Assembly: GCA_002694945.1 (NCBI GenBank)
Contig: NZNP01000054.1
Coordinates: 35,277 to 43,534, forward strand
Direction of reading: 5' to 3'
From: Gammaproteobacteria bacterium
GTDB lineage: Bacteria > Pseudomonadota > Gammaproteobacteria > Pseudomonadales > Azotimanducaceae
Length of the DNA stretch: 8,258 bases
The position numbers were made by a program, and so were the translations under genes. The notes under the pieces were generated by a model, which was not told the origin of the DNA, ran no database searches, and saw nothing but the letters and a program-made list of their open reading frames with translations. Of the stretch, positions 1 through 6,138 are shown one piece after another. Within the stretch, counting starts at the first letter, position 1, and the number at the start of each line of letters is the position of its first letter.

Positions 1-52
1 GTATGCAGGAGTTTATAGCGACGGATTGAAAGACAGGCGTTCTAGACCATGA
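1..52 (+). CDS. C-terminal end of an upstream gene (partial, product unknown)
   Basis: Reading from base 2, the frame is open from the window edge to a TGA at 50-52 and encodes a tail ending YAGVYSDGLKDRRSRP. The other two forward frames hit stops at 16-18 and 27-29. The TGA overlaps the ATG of the next gene (49-51) as ATGA, a common arrangement for translationally coupled neighbours. That overlap is the main reason to think this is a real gene end. The fragment is too short to name a family, and 16 open codons could occur by chance. Confidence 0.45.
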   Translation, partial: YAGVYSDGLKDRRSRP

Positions 53-579
53 AAGGTATTCCAGCAGCCGCCCAGTCGATCATCGATCACTTTGAGATGA
101 TCAAGATCCCTCACGAGGGACCTTGGTTTGCCCCGACTTTTAAAAGCACAGAAGTCCTTGAGGGACCGGCGGTGTCGCGCTATGGGGGGGATAGGTTTCT
201 CTACAGTGCAATATTAGCAGTGTTCACGCGCGAAGATTTCTCTGCTATGCACAGTTTGCTAACTGATGAGATGTGGCATTTCTATGGCGGCTCGCCAATG
301 GAGTTATTGCTTTTGTATCCCGATGGTTCTGGGGAAATAAAGAGGCTTGGGAATGACGTGACTCAAGGTCATTCGCCCCAGCTATTGGTGCCTGCCGGTA
401 CTTGGATGGGAGCGAGTCCAGTGGGAACGGGCGGGAGTGCATATACCTTTGGAGGCAATAGCTTGGCGCCCGCCTTCGAATATGCCGATTATGTGCCCGG
501 TATCAGGTCTGAACTGATCGAGGCTTATCCTGCATTTGCGAGAAGGATTACTGAGCTTACCCGGCAGGGAGGTGGGTAG
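49..579 (+). CDS. Cupin_5 (DUF985) family protein
   Basis: A 176-residue protein matching the small single-domain cupins of the DUF985/Cupin_5 family in length and motif order. An N-terminal helix (about 7-20) is followed by the PHEGPWF motif (21-27; the family usually has PHPEGG), then MHSLLTDEMWHFYGG (67-81) with candidate metal-facing His68, Glu74 and His77, then ELLLLYPDG (85-93), GHSPQLLVPAGTW (107-119) and APAFEYADY (140-148). The family forms a beta-barrel. Its enzymatic role is mostly unknown, although some relatives have been linked to sugar epimerase-like folds. The start overlaps the stop of a probable upstream gene, and only a weak AG-rich stretch (33-37) could serve as ribosome binding site, so coupling is plausible. 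A run of seven G at 184-190 lies inside the frame, but family motifs continue on both sides, so no frameshift is indicated. It is probably cytoplasmic, as no signal peptide is seen. Confidence 0.85.
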   Translation: MKGIPAAAQSIIDHFEMIKIPHEGPWFAPTFKSTEVLEGPAVSRYGGDRFLYSAILAVFTREDFSAMHSLLTDEMWHFYGGSPMELLLLYPDGSGEIKRLGNDVTQGHSPQLLVPAGTWMGASPVGTGGSAYTFGGNSLAPAFEYADYVPGIRSELIEAYPAFARRITELTRQGGG

Positions 580-629
580 TTGGCTGGTTTGAATCACTTG
601 CAGCTTCGATCGGGTGAGCGCAGTTTTAG

Positions 630-1520
630 TTAGTTTGGCTTGAACCGTTCGACTAAACTCTGTATGTGAGCAGGTCCCACCTCACAGCAGCCGCCCACAA
701 TATCAGCACCTGCAGAAATCCATGTTTCACAGAAGCTAGCATAAGTTTCCGGATCAAGGTCCTCTCTCGCCTCTAACGAGTCAACGACGGCATCATCACC
801 CGTAACAAATTCCTCGGTAATTTTTTTGAAGCCATTGGCATAGGCTCCCAATCGCATCGGATGTAAATTCTTATCATCTAGAATTGCCATGGACTGGTTT
901 ACGGCCTCAGGAACAGAACAATTGATTAATAGTGCTTCGGGTTGGAATTCTATGGCCAGAGCAAGAATATCTAGGAGGTCTTCGCCGGATCGGAGTTTTG
1001 AGCCATCGGTGTCGTCCACGGAGACGGCTAACCAAACAGGTTTGGAAACTGATCGCGATCCCATTAAAGCCGATTTAGCTTCAAGAACAGATGACATTGT
1101 TTCGAACAAAAGAACATCAGCGTGGGTGGAAAGAATTTTTGCTACCTCGGCGTAAATTTCTGCACCTTGTTCTTCAGGAGGCGCCTGGCTTGGCCTGTAA
1201 GACCAACCAGCTGGCCCTATTGAGCCTGCCACTAGGCCCGAACCATGAGCATCGCGTGCGGCGGTGGCTAGTTCAATGGCAGCCATTAATAGAGGTTCGA
1301 ATTGCTCGTCTATGCCGAATCTTGCCATTCGATCGCGGTGGACAGCATAAGAGTTGCTGGTCGCGACATCGGCTCCGGCAGCGAAGTAATCGGCGTGTAC
1401 AGCAAGAATCAGTTCAGGTTGTTTCAACAAAACCTCAGTCGACCACAAACCTGTAGGTGCCTCAGACGATCTCTTCACCAGCTCCTGTCCTATGCTGCCA
1501 TCCAGAATTGTCAATGTCAT
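630..1520 (-). CDS. homocysteine S-methyltransferase family protein
   Basis: A 296-residue (beta/alpha)8-barrel protein of the Pfam S-methyl_trans family (as in MmuM, BHMT and the MetH N-terminal module). Visible motifs are the N-terminal ILDGSIGQEL (5-14), ATSNSY (53-58), GSIGPAGWSY (99-108), LLFETMSS (137-144), LLINCSVPE (197-205) and GGCCEVGP (276-283). Cys201, Cys278 and Cys279 fit the three thiolate zinc ligands that activate homocysteine, so the zinc site looks intact. The likely reaction is methyl transfer to homocysteine (or a related thiol) from an undetermined donor such as S-methylmethionine; the sequence does not show which. An in-frame ATG at 1550 exists, but I chose 1520: AGGAG sits 8 bases upstream of it, and the ATG at 1550 falls inside the predicted -10 box. 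The gene converges on the cupin gene with 50 bases between stops and diverges from the DUF169 gene. Confidence 0.9.
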   Translation of the reverse strand: MTLTILDGSIGQELVKRSSEAPTGLWSTEVLLKQPELILAVHADYFAAGADVATSNSYAVHRDRMARFGIDEQFEPLLMAAIELATAARDAHGSGLVAGSIGPAGWSYRPSQAPPEEQGAEIYAEVAKILSTHADVLLFETMSSVLEAKSALMGSRSVSKPVWLAVSVDDTDGSKLRSGEDLLDILALAIEFQPEALLINCSVPEAVNQSMAILDDKNLHPMRLGAYANGFKKITEEFVTGDDAVVDSLEAREDLDPETYASFCETWISAGADIVGGCCEVGPAHIQSLVERFKPN

Positions 1521-1548
1521 TTTGATCACTCCTAATCTTCCGCTCCGC

Positions 1549-1577
1549 ATTATCTGAGGGTACTAGCATCTTCACAA
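1549..1577 (-). promoter_or_regulatory. sigma-70-type promoter of the homocysteine methyltransferase gene
   Basis: On the minus strand TTGTGA (plus-strand 1572-1577; 4 of 6 matches to TTGACA) is followed after exactly 17 bases by GATAAT (1549-1554; 5 of 6 matches to TATAAT). Transcription would begin near 1542, giving a leader of about 22 bases with AGGAG before the ATG at 1520. Position and spacing suit the gene well. I see no riboswitch and no recognisable MetJ box. Confidence 0.6.
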
Positions 1578-1592
1578 CTACTAATCTCTTGC

Positions 1593-1620
1593 TTGAGGCT
1601 ATGTTACCTTTGTCGATAGT
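1593..1620 (+). promoter_or_regulatory. weak candidate promoter of the DUF169 gene
   Basis: TTGAGG (1593-1598) is followed after 16 bases by GATAGT (1615-1620); each box matches the sigma-70 consensus at 4 of 6 positions. The predicted start near 1627 would give a very short leader that still contains the ribosome binding site GAGGG (1629-1633). It is the best-placed candidate in the divergent spacer, but the boxes are mediocre. Confidence 0.3.
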
Positions 1621-1640
1621 CATTCACTGAGGGTATTGAA

Positions 1641-2423
1641 ATGGTTGAGTCTGTTATTGCTTCTGATCTCGACTTTGATGGTTCAATGGTCGTCGACCAG
1701 TTGAACGAGCTACTGCGTCTGCGGACGACACCGATTGGTATGAAAATGTTTCAAACTAAGGCTGAAATGGAAGCGGTGCCTCGTATTCGTCGACCAAAAG
1801 ACATTCATACAACAGACCAGATTGTTGGTCAGGCTGCGAGAAATGGATGGACCGTAGGCGTTACCATGGATGATCTGGTCGGCGCGCAGTGCGGGACCGT
1901 GATAGGTTTGCATCCACGAGATGAGAATTGGCTGTCAGGCGATCGGATGGCGGGTGTCTGGTACTCCAACCAAGAAGAGGCAGCTGCTCATCAGGCCGCA
2001 ATGGAAGTGCTTGATTATGGGGAATATGAAGCCATGGCGGTCAGTCCGCTTGCCTCTAATAGACTAAGGCCGCCAGATATCTGCTTGATTTATGCGACAC
2101 CGGCTCAAATGATTTTATTTATTAACGGTCTGCAGTGGACGGGCTTCGAGAAACTGAATTGGGGTTGCGTAGGAGAGTCATCGTGCTCAGATTCTTGGGG
2201 TAGGGCCTTAAAGACTAGGGAACCCAGCCTATCGATACCTTGTTTCGCGGAACGCCGCTATGGTGGTGTTCAGGATGATGAATTGTTGATGGCGATTCCG
2301 CCTGACTATCTTCCAAAGGTTATCGCCGGATTGAAGGCATTATCCAAGAATGGCTTGCGTTATCCGATCCCACCCTACGGAGTGAACAATGACGTAAGAG
2401 CGGGTATGGGGGTCAGCTACTGA
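1641..2423 (+). CDS. DUF169 family protein
   Basis: A 260-residue protein resembling the DUF169 (PF02596) family, which has no established biochemical function. Near the N-terminus is a helical segment with the motif LRLRTTPIGMKMF (25-37). The core has AQCGTVIGL (82-90), a mid-region helix with RPPDICLIYATPAQM (143-157), and a C-terminal half with GCVGESSCSDS (175-185) and IPCFAERRYGG (199-209). Four cysteines (84, 176, 182, 201) lie in the glycine- and serine-rich motifs, suggesting a metal or Fe-S ligand set or redox role; that is inference only. The start is supported by GAGGG seven bases upstream. No signal peptide or membrane segment is evident. It diverges from the methyltransferase gene and lies 225 bases before edd, which argues against it being part of the sugar operon. 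Confidence 0.8.
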   Translation: MVESVIASDLDFDGSMVVDQLNELLRLRTTPIGMKMFQTKAEMEAVPRIRRPKDIHTTDQIVGQAARNGWTVGVTMDDLVGAQCGTVIGLHPRDENWLSGDRMAGVWYSNQEEAAAHQAAMEVLDYGEYEAMAVSPLASNRLRPPDICLIYATPAQMILFINGLQWTGFEKLNWGCVGESSCSDSWGRALKTREPSLSIPCFAERRYGGVQDDELLMAIPPDYLPKVIAGLKALSKNGLRYPIPPYGVNNDVRAGMGVSY

Positions 2424-2445
2424 GTTACTCATTGCGGAGTGAGAG

Positions 2446-2464
2446 TACTATCCTAGTAATTTTT
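2446..2464 (+). terminator. possible weak terminator after the DUF169 gene
   Basis: TACTA (2446-2450) and TAGTA (2454-2458) form a perfect five-base-pair stem with a three-base loop, followed by one A and five T (2460-2464). Its position, about 20 bases after the DUF169 stop, is right for an intrinsic terminator. The stem is short and AT-rich, so it may terminate poorly or be chance. Confidence 0.3.
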
Positions 2465-2471
2465 GTAGACC

Positions 2472-2510
2472 GAGAGGTAGCTTTACCCTGGCAGCCCAAG
2501 TGGGGCTCTC
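2472..2510 (+). other. foldable segment in the leader before edd
   Basis: Two small hairpins are possible: GGTA/TACC (2476-2479 with 2484-2487) and the GC-rich AGCCC/GGGCT (2493-2497 with 2503-2507, five-base loop). An alternative outer pairing GAGAG (2472-2476) with CTCTC (2506-2510) shares bases with both, so the two folds would exclude each other. This looks like an attenuator or RNA switch only in outline; I match it to no known riboswitch, and such short stems occur by chance. Confidence 0.2.
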
Positions 2511-2593
2511 CATAGATGGCCAGAAGCGGTATAGCGGGGAACTGTCGTCTCTGTATAGGTCGCGCAGTCAATTTTATCGAAGTAGGGGTAAGA

Positions 2594-2608
2594 GTCATTA
2601 TCAATGAC
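2594..2608 (+). promoter_or_regulatory. perfect inverted repeat upstream of edd, candidate operator
   Basis: GTCATT-ATC-AATGAC is a perfect six-base inverted repeat around a three-base centre, ending 40 bases before the edd start. The position suits a repressor site for the ED operon. It does not resemble the HexR site (TGTAAT-type arms) or the E. coli GntR site (centred on ACCGGT) as I know them. A partial Fur-like ATTATCA (2597-2603) overlaps it. The regulator is unknown, and none is encoded in the window. It could also form a small RNA hairpin. Confidence 0.4.
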
Positions 2609-2648
2609 AGTTTTCATAGTTGAAGATAAAAGAAAAGGGGTTTGCTAG

Positions 2649-4445
2649 ATGAACCTGATCGTTGAAGAAGTCACAAAACGTATTATTAAGAGAAGCCGAC
2701 TTTCAAGATCGGCCTATTTGGGGCGTCTCGACCGGCAGGCACAGGCCGGGCCGATGAGAGGGTCATTATCTTGTAGCAACCTCGCCCATGGTATGGCTGC
2801 CTGCTCGCAGATTGAGAAAAATCGTCTGACAGAAGATCTGGTGCCTAATTTGGCGATTGTCACTGCGTATAACGATATGCTTAGTGCTCATCAACCCTAT
2901 GAAGGCTATCCCGAAAAGATTCGCCGGGTCGCTGCTCAGCTTGGCGCTGTTGCCCAGGTGGCAGGTGGAGTGCCCGCCATGTGTGACGGTGTCACGCAAG
3001 GTCAAGACGGCATGGAATTGTCCCTCTTTAGTCGAGACGTAATTGCAATGAGCACGGCTATTGCGCTTTCACACAACATGTTTGATGGGGCGCTCTATCT
3101 TGGGATCTGTGACAAGATCGTACCAGGACTGATGATTGGTGCATTGTCATTTGGGCATCTGCCAGCGGTCTTCGTGCCTGCGGGTCCCATGCGATCAGGC
3201 TTGCCGAACAGCGAAAAGTCTGCTGTTCGGGAAGCCTATGCGGCGGGTGAAGTGGGTAAATCAGAGCTTATTGCGGCTGAATCGGCTTCCTATCATAGTG
3301 CAGGCACATGCACTTTTTATGGTACGGCAAACAGTAATCAGATGCTGATGGAAATCATGGGACTGCAGTTGCCTGGGAGTAGTTTTGTTAACCCCGATGA
3401 TCCCGTCCGCGACCTCTTCACTGATCGAGCAGTGAAAGAAGTGCTTGCGATAACGTGTGATGGCGACAGTTATAGACCGATCGGTAGGATCGTTGATGAA
3501 GCAGCTATAGTTAATGCGATAGTGGGTTTGATGGCCACCGGAGGGTCAACCAACCACACCATTCATCTTGTAGCTATAGCGGCAGCGGCGGGAATAAGTA
3601 TCGATTGGACCGATTTCTCGGATTTATCTAGAGTCGTGCCTCTCTTGGCTAGTATCTATCCGAATGGGCATGGGGATATCAATCAGTTCGAGGCAGCTGG
3701 CGGTCTTTCCGTCATAGTTTCCGAATTGCTTTCGGCTGGGCTGCTCCATGAGGATGTTGAGACGATTGTGGGGCGCGGCTTGACTCATTATGCAAAGAGT
3801 TTGGTTGTTAGAGAAGGTGAACTGCAATGGTCTGATGAGCCACCGGTATCTGTTGATCACAGCATATTGCGGAGTGTGGTTGAGCCTTTTAGTTCTGAGG
3901 GTGGCATTAGTGTAGTGGAAGGTAATATCGGTCGCGCCATTGTAAAGGTTTCGGCTCTGGCAGAGGAGCACCGATCTATATCTGCGCCTGCAAAGATATT
4001 TAGTAGCCAGGACGAATTTGCCAAGGCCTTCGAATCGGGCGAATTAAACGAGGATATGGTTGCCGTGGTCAAGCGTCAGGGTCCGAGGGCTAATGGTATG
4101 CCTGAATTACACAAACTTTCACCTTATCTAGGTCTCATGCAGAATAAGGGCCTTAAAGTAGCGTTATTGACAGATGGCCGCATGTCTGGTGCTTCCGGCA
4201 AAATTCTAGCTGCAATACAGGTAACACCGGAAGCGACTGCAGATGGTTTGATTGACCGAATTCAGAATGGTGACATGATTACAATCGATAGCAAGAACAA
4301 TAAGTTGGAGGTTGGAGCGGACTTGGCGAATAGACCACCGTTGAAGGTAGCGACAGACGAGATAGGAATGGGCAGGGAACTATTCGCAGGTCTCAGGTCC
4401 TCGGCGCTCAGCGCGGAAAAGGGTGCGAGCATTGTTAATCTTTAG
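2649..4445 (+). CDS. edd: phosphogluconate dehydratase (Edd)
   Basis: Converts 6-phospho-D-gluconate to 2-keto-3-deoxy-6-phosphogluconate (KDPG) and water, the first committed ED step, in the cytoplasm. The 598 residues match the E. coli enzyme (about 603) along the whole length: N-terminal RSAYLGRL (20-27), TAYNDMLSAHQPYE (72-85), GGVPAMCDGVTQGQDGMELS (106-125), SHNMFDGALYLGICDKIVPG (141-160), GTCTFYGTANSNQM (219-232), ATGGSTNH (296-303), GPRANGMPELHKL (478-490) and DGRMSGASGK (509-518). Cys154 and Cys221 occupy the positions expected for the oxygen-sensitive [4Fe-4S] cluster of the IlvD/Edd family, with Cys112 in the CDG motif. IlvD (dihydroxy-acid dehydratase) is excluded by the Edd-specific motifs and by the neighbours eda, glk and gntK. 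GGGG lies eight bases before the ATG. It leads the cluster, with a 95-base gap before eda. Confidence 0.97.
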   Translation: MNLIVEEVTKRIIKRSRLSRSAYLGRLDRQAQAGPMRGSLSCSNLAHGMAACSQIEKNRLTEDLVPNLAIVTAYNDMLSAHQPYEGYPEKIRRVAAQLGAVAQVAGGVPAMCDGVTQGQDGMELSLFSRDVIAMSTAIALSHNMFDGALYLGICDKIVPGLMIGALSFGHLPAVFVPAGPMRSGLPNSEKSAVREAYAAGEVGKSELIAAESASYHSAGTCTFYGTANSNQMLMEIMGLQLPGSSFVNPDDPVRDLFTDRAVKEVLAITCDGDSYRPIGRIVDEAAIVNAIVGLMATGGSTNHTIHLVAIAAAAGISIDWTDFSDLSRVVPLLASIYPNGHGDINQFEAAGGLSVIVSELLSAGLLHEDVETIVGRGLTHYAKSLVVREGELQWSDEPPVSVDHSILRSVVEPFSSEGGISVVEGNIGRAIVKVSALAEEHRSISAPAKIFSSQDEFAKAFESGELNEDMVAVVKRQGPRANGMPELHKLSPYLGLMQNKGLKVALLTDGRMSGASGKILAAIQVTPEATADGLIDRIQNGDMITIDSKNNKLEVGADLANRPPLKVATDEIGMGRELFAGLRSSALSAEKGASIVNL

Positions 4446-4499
4446 GCACCAGTAACAAAAAAATTAACGCGACACCAATTACGTTATTAGTTCTGCACT

Positions 4500-4544
4500 A
4501 TGGCAATATCGTCTAAGAAGAAGTCAATGCTCGTACTTGTATGA
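4500..4544 (+). CDS. possible small leader ORF overlapping the eda start
   Basis: A short ORF, MAISSKKKSMLVLV from the ATG at 4500, or only MLVLV from the second in-frame ATG at 4527, ends in a TGA (4542-4544) that overlaps the eda ATG (4541-4543) as ATGA. The purine-rich AAGAAGAAG (4515-4523) lies immediately before the 4527 ATG at ribosome-binding distance but is too far from the eda start to serve it well. The arrangement could feed terminating ribosomes into eda. It may equally be chance, as the ORF is tiny and its peptide is unremarkable. Confidence 0.3.
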   Translation: MAISSKKKSMLVLV

Positions 4545-5164
4545 CTAGTGAATTATTCGCAGAAACGGCAGTTGTACCAATACTTGTCATCGATGATGCG
4601 GAAGATGCAGTAAAGCTTGCAGAGACTTTGATGTATGCGGGCTTTAAAGTTATTGAAATTACGCTGCGCACTCCTGCAGCGCTGAAGGCGATTGAGGCCG
4701 TCGCCAAAACAATACCAGATGTATCTCTTGGCGCAGGTAGTATCCGAAGCCCTCGGCAGCTTGAACAAGCTCTGGAAGCCGGTGCGAAGTTCTGTGTAAG
4801 TCCTGGATTTAGTGAATCAATTATTACAGAGGCGAAGCTGTTGGAAGCATCGCTGATCCCAGGTGCTGCAACGGCCGCGGAGATAATGCAGTTGTATGAA
4901 CAAGGCTATGATTTTGTAAAGTTTTTCCCGGCCGAGCTTTCAGGTGGTGTTGCGATGCTCAAGGCTTTTTCAGCACCGTTACCAGAAGTGCGGTTTTTCC
5001 CTACAGGCGGTATAAATTCTGATTTAGTTTCTCATTACCTGGACTTACCCAGCGTGGTATGCGTGGGAGGCTCTTGGTTTGTCCCGCCAAAAAAAATCAA
5101 ACAGCGTGATTTCGATTGGATTCACCGGGAATCAAGTGAAATCATGGCACGCCTAAATGGTTGA
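4541..5164 (+). CDS. eda: KDPG aldolase (Eda)
   Basis: Cleaves KDPG to pyruvate and D-glyceraldehyde 3-phosphate, finishing the ED pathway begun by Edd. The 207 residues match the class I (Schiff-base) KDPG/KHG aldolase family: VVPILVIDDAEDAVKLAETL (11-30), GFKVIEITLRTPAAL (34-48) with Glu39 as expected catalytic base and Arg43 for substrate binding, GAGSI (64-68), FCVSPGF (84-90), IPGAATAAEI (106-115), DFVKFFPAE (124-132) with Lys127 as the Schiff-base lysine, and FFPTGGI (152-158). Small departures from the usual family text are GAGS for GAGT and IPGAAT for LPGVAT; the catalytic residues are intact. The upstream frame closes at 4514-4516 with no other start, so 4541 is the only sensible ATG, though its own ribosome binding site is poor. 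It overlaps glk by eight bases. A run of eight A (5089-5096) lies near the 3' end. Confidence 0.96.
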   Translation: MTSELFAETAVVPILVIDDAEDAVKLAETLMYAGFKVIEITLRTPAALKAIEAVAKTIPDVSLGAGSIRSPRQLEQALEAGAKFCVSPGFSESIITEAKLLEASLIPGAATAAEIMQLYEQGYDFVKFFPAELSGGVAMLKAFSAPLPEVRFFPTGGINSDLVSHYLDLPSVVCVGGSWFVPPKKIKQRDFDWIHRESSEIMARLNG

Positions 5165-6125
5165 GAACGAAATTCTGATCGGAGATGTCGGTGCAACTAA
5201 CGCACGCTATGCTTTGCTTTCGCCCTTATCTGGTAATTACCAAGAGGAGCGAGTTTTGTTATGCGAAGACTACGAAAGTTGTGAATCATCAATTGCTGCT
5301 TACCTGAATCTTGTGGATAGGCCGGCGGTCGACGGTATCTGCCTTGCGGTTGCGGGCCCTGTAATTACGGGAGAGGTAAACTTTCCGAATAACCCCTGGC
5401 TGGTCGCTGAAGAAAAATTGGCTATGAGCCTTGGCATAACCCCGGTCAAATTGATAAACGATTTCGAATGCTTGGCCTATAGTCTCCCCCATCTCAGCCA
5501 GGCGGATCTTGAGCAAGTTGGTGCGGTACCATCGAGGTCGCTGGAAAGAGAAAACTATCAGGTTGGTGTGATCGGTCCGGGAACCGGTCTTGGTGCCGCA
5601 GGCTTGCTGAGTCGAGATGATTTTCAGGCGCCTGTCATCACTGAAGCTGGTCATATTAGTTTTGCTCCCCAGACCGACCTTCAAGAGAAAGTCTTGCATG
5701 CGCTCCAAGCGCGATATGAACGAGTCTCCAACGAGCGCGTGTTATCTGGACATGGCTTGGAGAACATCTTCAGTGCACTTCGTACCATAAATGGACTGGA
5801 TGTTAGTGGGTGGTCCGCAGCTGAAATATTTTCGCAAGTTAATAACGACAGGCTGGCGTTACAAGCAACCGCCATGATGTTTGAAATCCTTGGCCAAGTC
5901 GCTGGCGACTTTGCGCTATCTATCGGGGCCTTTGATGGTCTTTATTTGGGTGGAGGTATTTTGCCAAAACACAAGGATTTGCTGATGCGAAGTAGTTTTC
6001 GTCAATCTTTTGAAAAAAAGGGCCGTTACCGGTATCTGATGGAAACCATTCCGACGATTCTGATCACGCATGCACAGCCAGGGCTTTTAGGTGTCGCAGC
6101 CTACGCAACGGTTGAATTTGGCTAG
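5157..6125 (+). CDS. glk: glucokinase (Glk)
   Basis: ATP-dependent phosphorylation of glucose to glucose 6-phosphate in the cytoplasm, supplying the ED route once glucose 6-phosphate dehydrogenase and lactonase (not in the window) act. The 322 residues match the bacterial glucokinase family (Pfam PF02685; E. coli Glk about 321): phosphate-loop GDVGATNARYAL (9-20), AVAGPVITGEV (65-75), LINDFECLAYSLP (99-111) with catalytic Asp102 beside Asn101, GPGTGLGAAGL (140-150), TEAGHISFAP (162-171) with sugar-binding Glu163 and His166, SNERVLSGHGLENIF (191-205) with Glu193, and DGLYLGGGILPK (the second glycine-rich nucleotide motif). The first phosphate loop has Ala13 where GGTN is usual. It is not a ROK-family kinase, since the CXCGXXGC zinc motif is absent. 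The ATG lies inside the eda 3' end, indicating co-translation. Confidence 0.95.
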   Translation: MVENEILIGDVGATNARYALLSPLSGNYQEERVLLCEDYESCESSIAAYLNLVDRPAVDGICLAVAGPVITGEVNFPNNPWLVAEEKLAMSLGITPVKLINDFECLAYSLPHLSQADLEQVGAVPSRSLERENYQVGVIGPGTGLGAAGLLSRDDFQAPVITEAGHISFAPQTDLQEKVLHALQARYERVSNERVLSGHGLENIFSALRTINGLDVSGWSAAEIFSQVNNDRLALQATAMMFEILGQVAGDFALSIGAFDGLYLGGGILPKHKDLLMRSSFRQSFEKKGRYRYLMETIPTILITHAQPGLLGVAAYATVEFG

Positions 6126-6138
6126 GAGCTGTGAGGTT

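Noticed and set aside
184..190. Run of seven G in the cupin gene as a frameshift or sequencing error
   Set aside because: Cupin_5 motifs continue in the same frame on both sides of it.
889..1456. Forward-strand ORFs opposite the homocysteine methyltransferase gene
   Set aside because: They lie antisense to a gene with intact zinc-site motifs, have arginine- and serine-rich sequences with no recognisable domain, and no ribosome binding sites.
1554..1635. Nine-base direct repeat CTGAGGGTA at 1554-1562 and 1627-1635
   Set aside because: The second copy is the ribosome binding site region of the DUF169 gene; a nine-base repeat alone is weak evidence for a regulatory pair.
3624..4072. Minus-strand ORFs inside edd
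   Set aside because: Shadows of a full-length conserved enzyme; their sequences have no motifs.
4477..4488. Near-palindrome AATTACGTTATT in the edd-eda spacer as a regulator site
   Set aside because: It has a mismatched pair and AT-rich arms, and sits inside an operon spacer with no promoter boxes I can defend.
5089..5096. Run of eight A near the end of eda as a programmed frameshift site
   Set aside because: glk lies in the +1 frame relative to eda and has its own ATG; a -1 slip would not join the two, and both proteins are full length.
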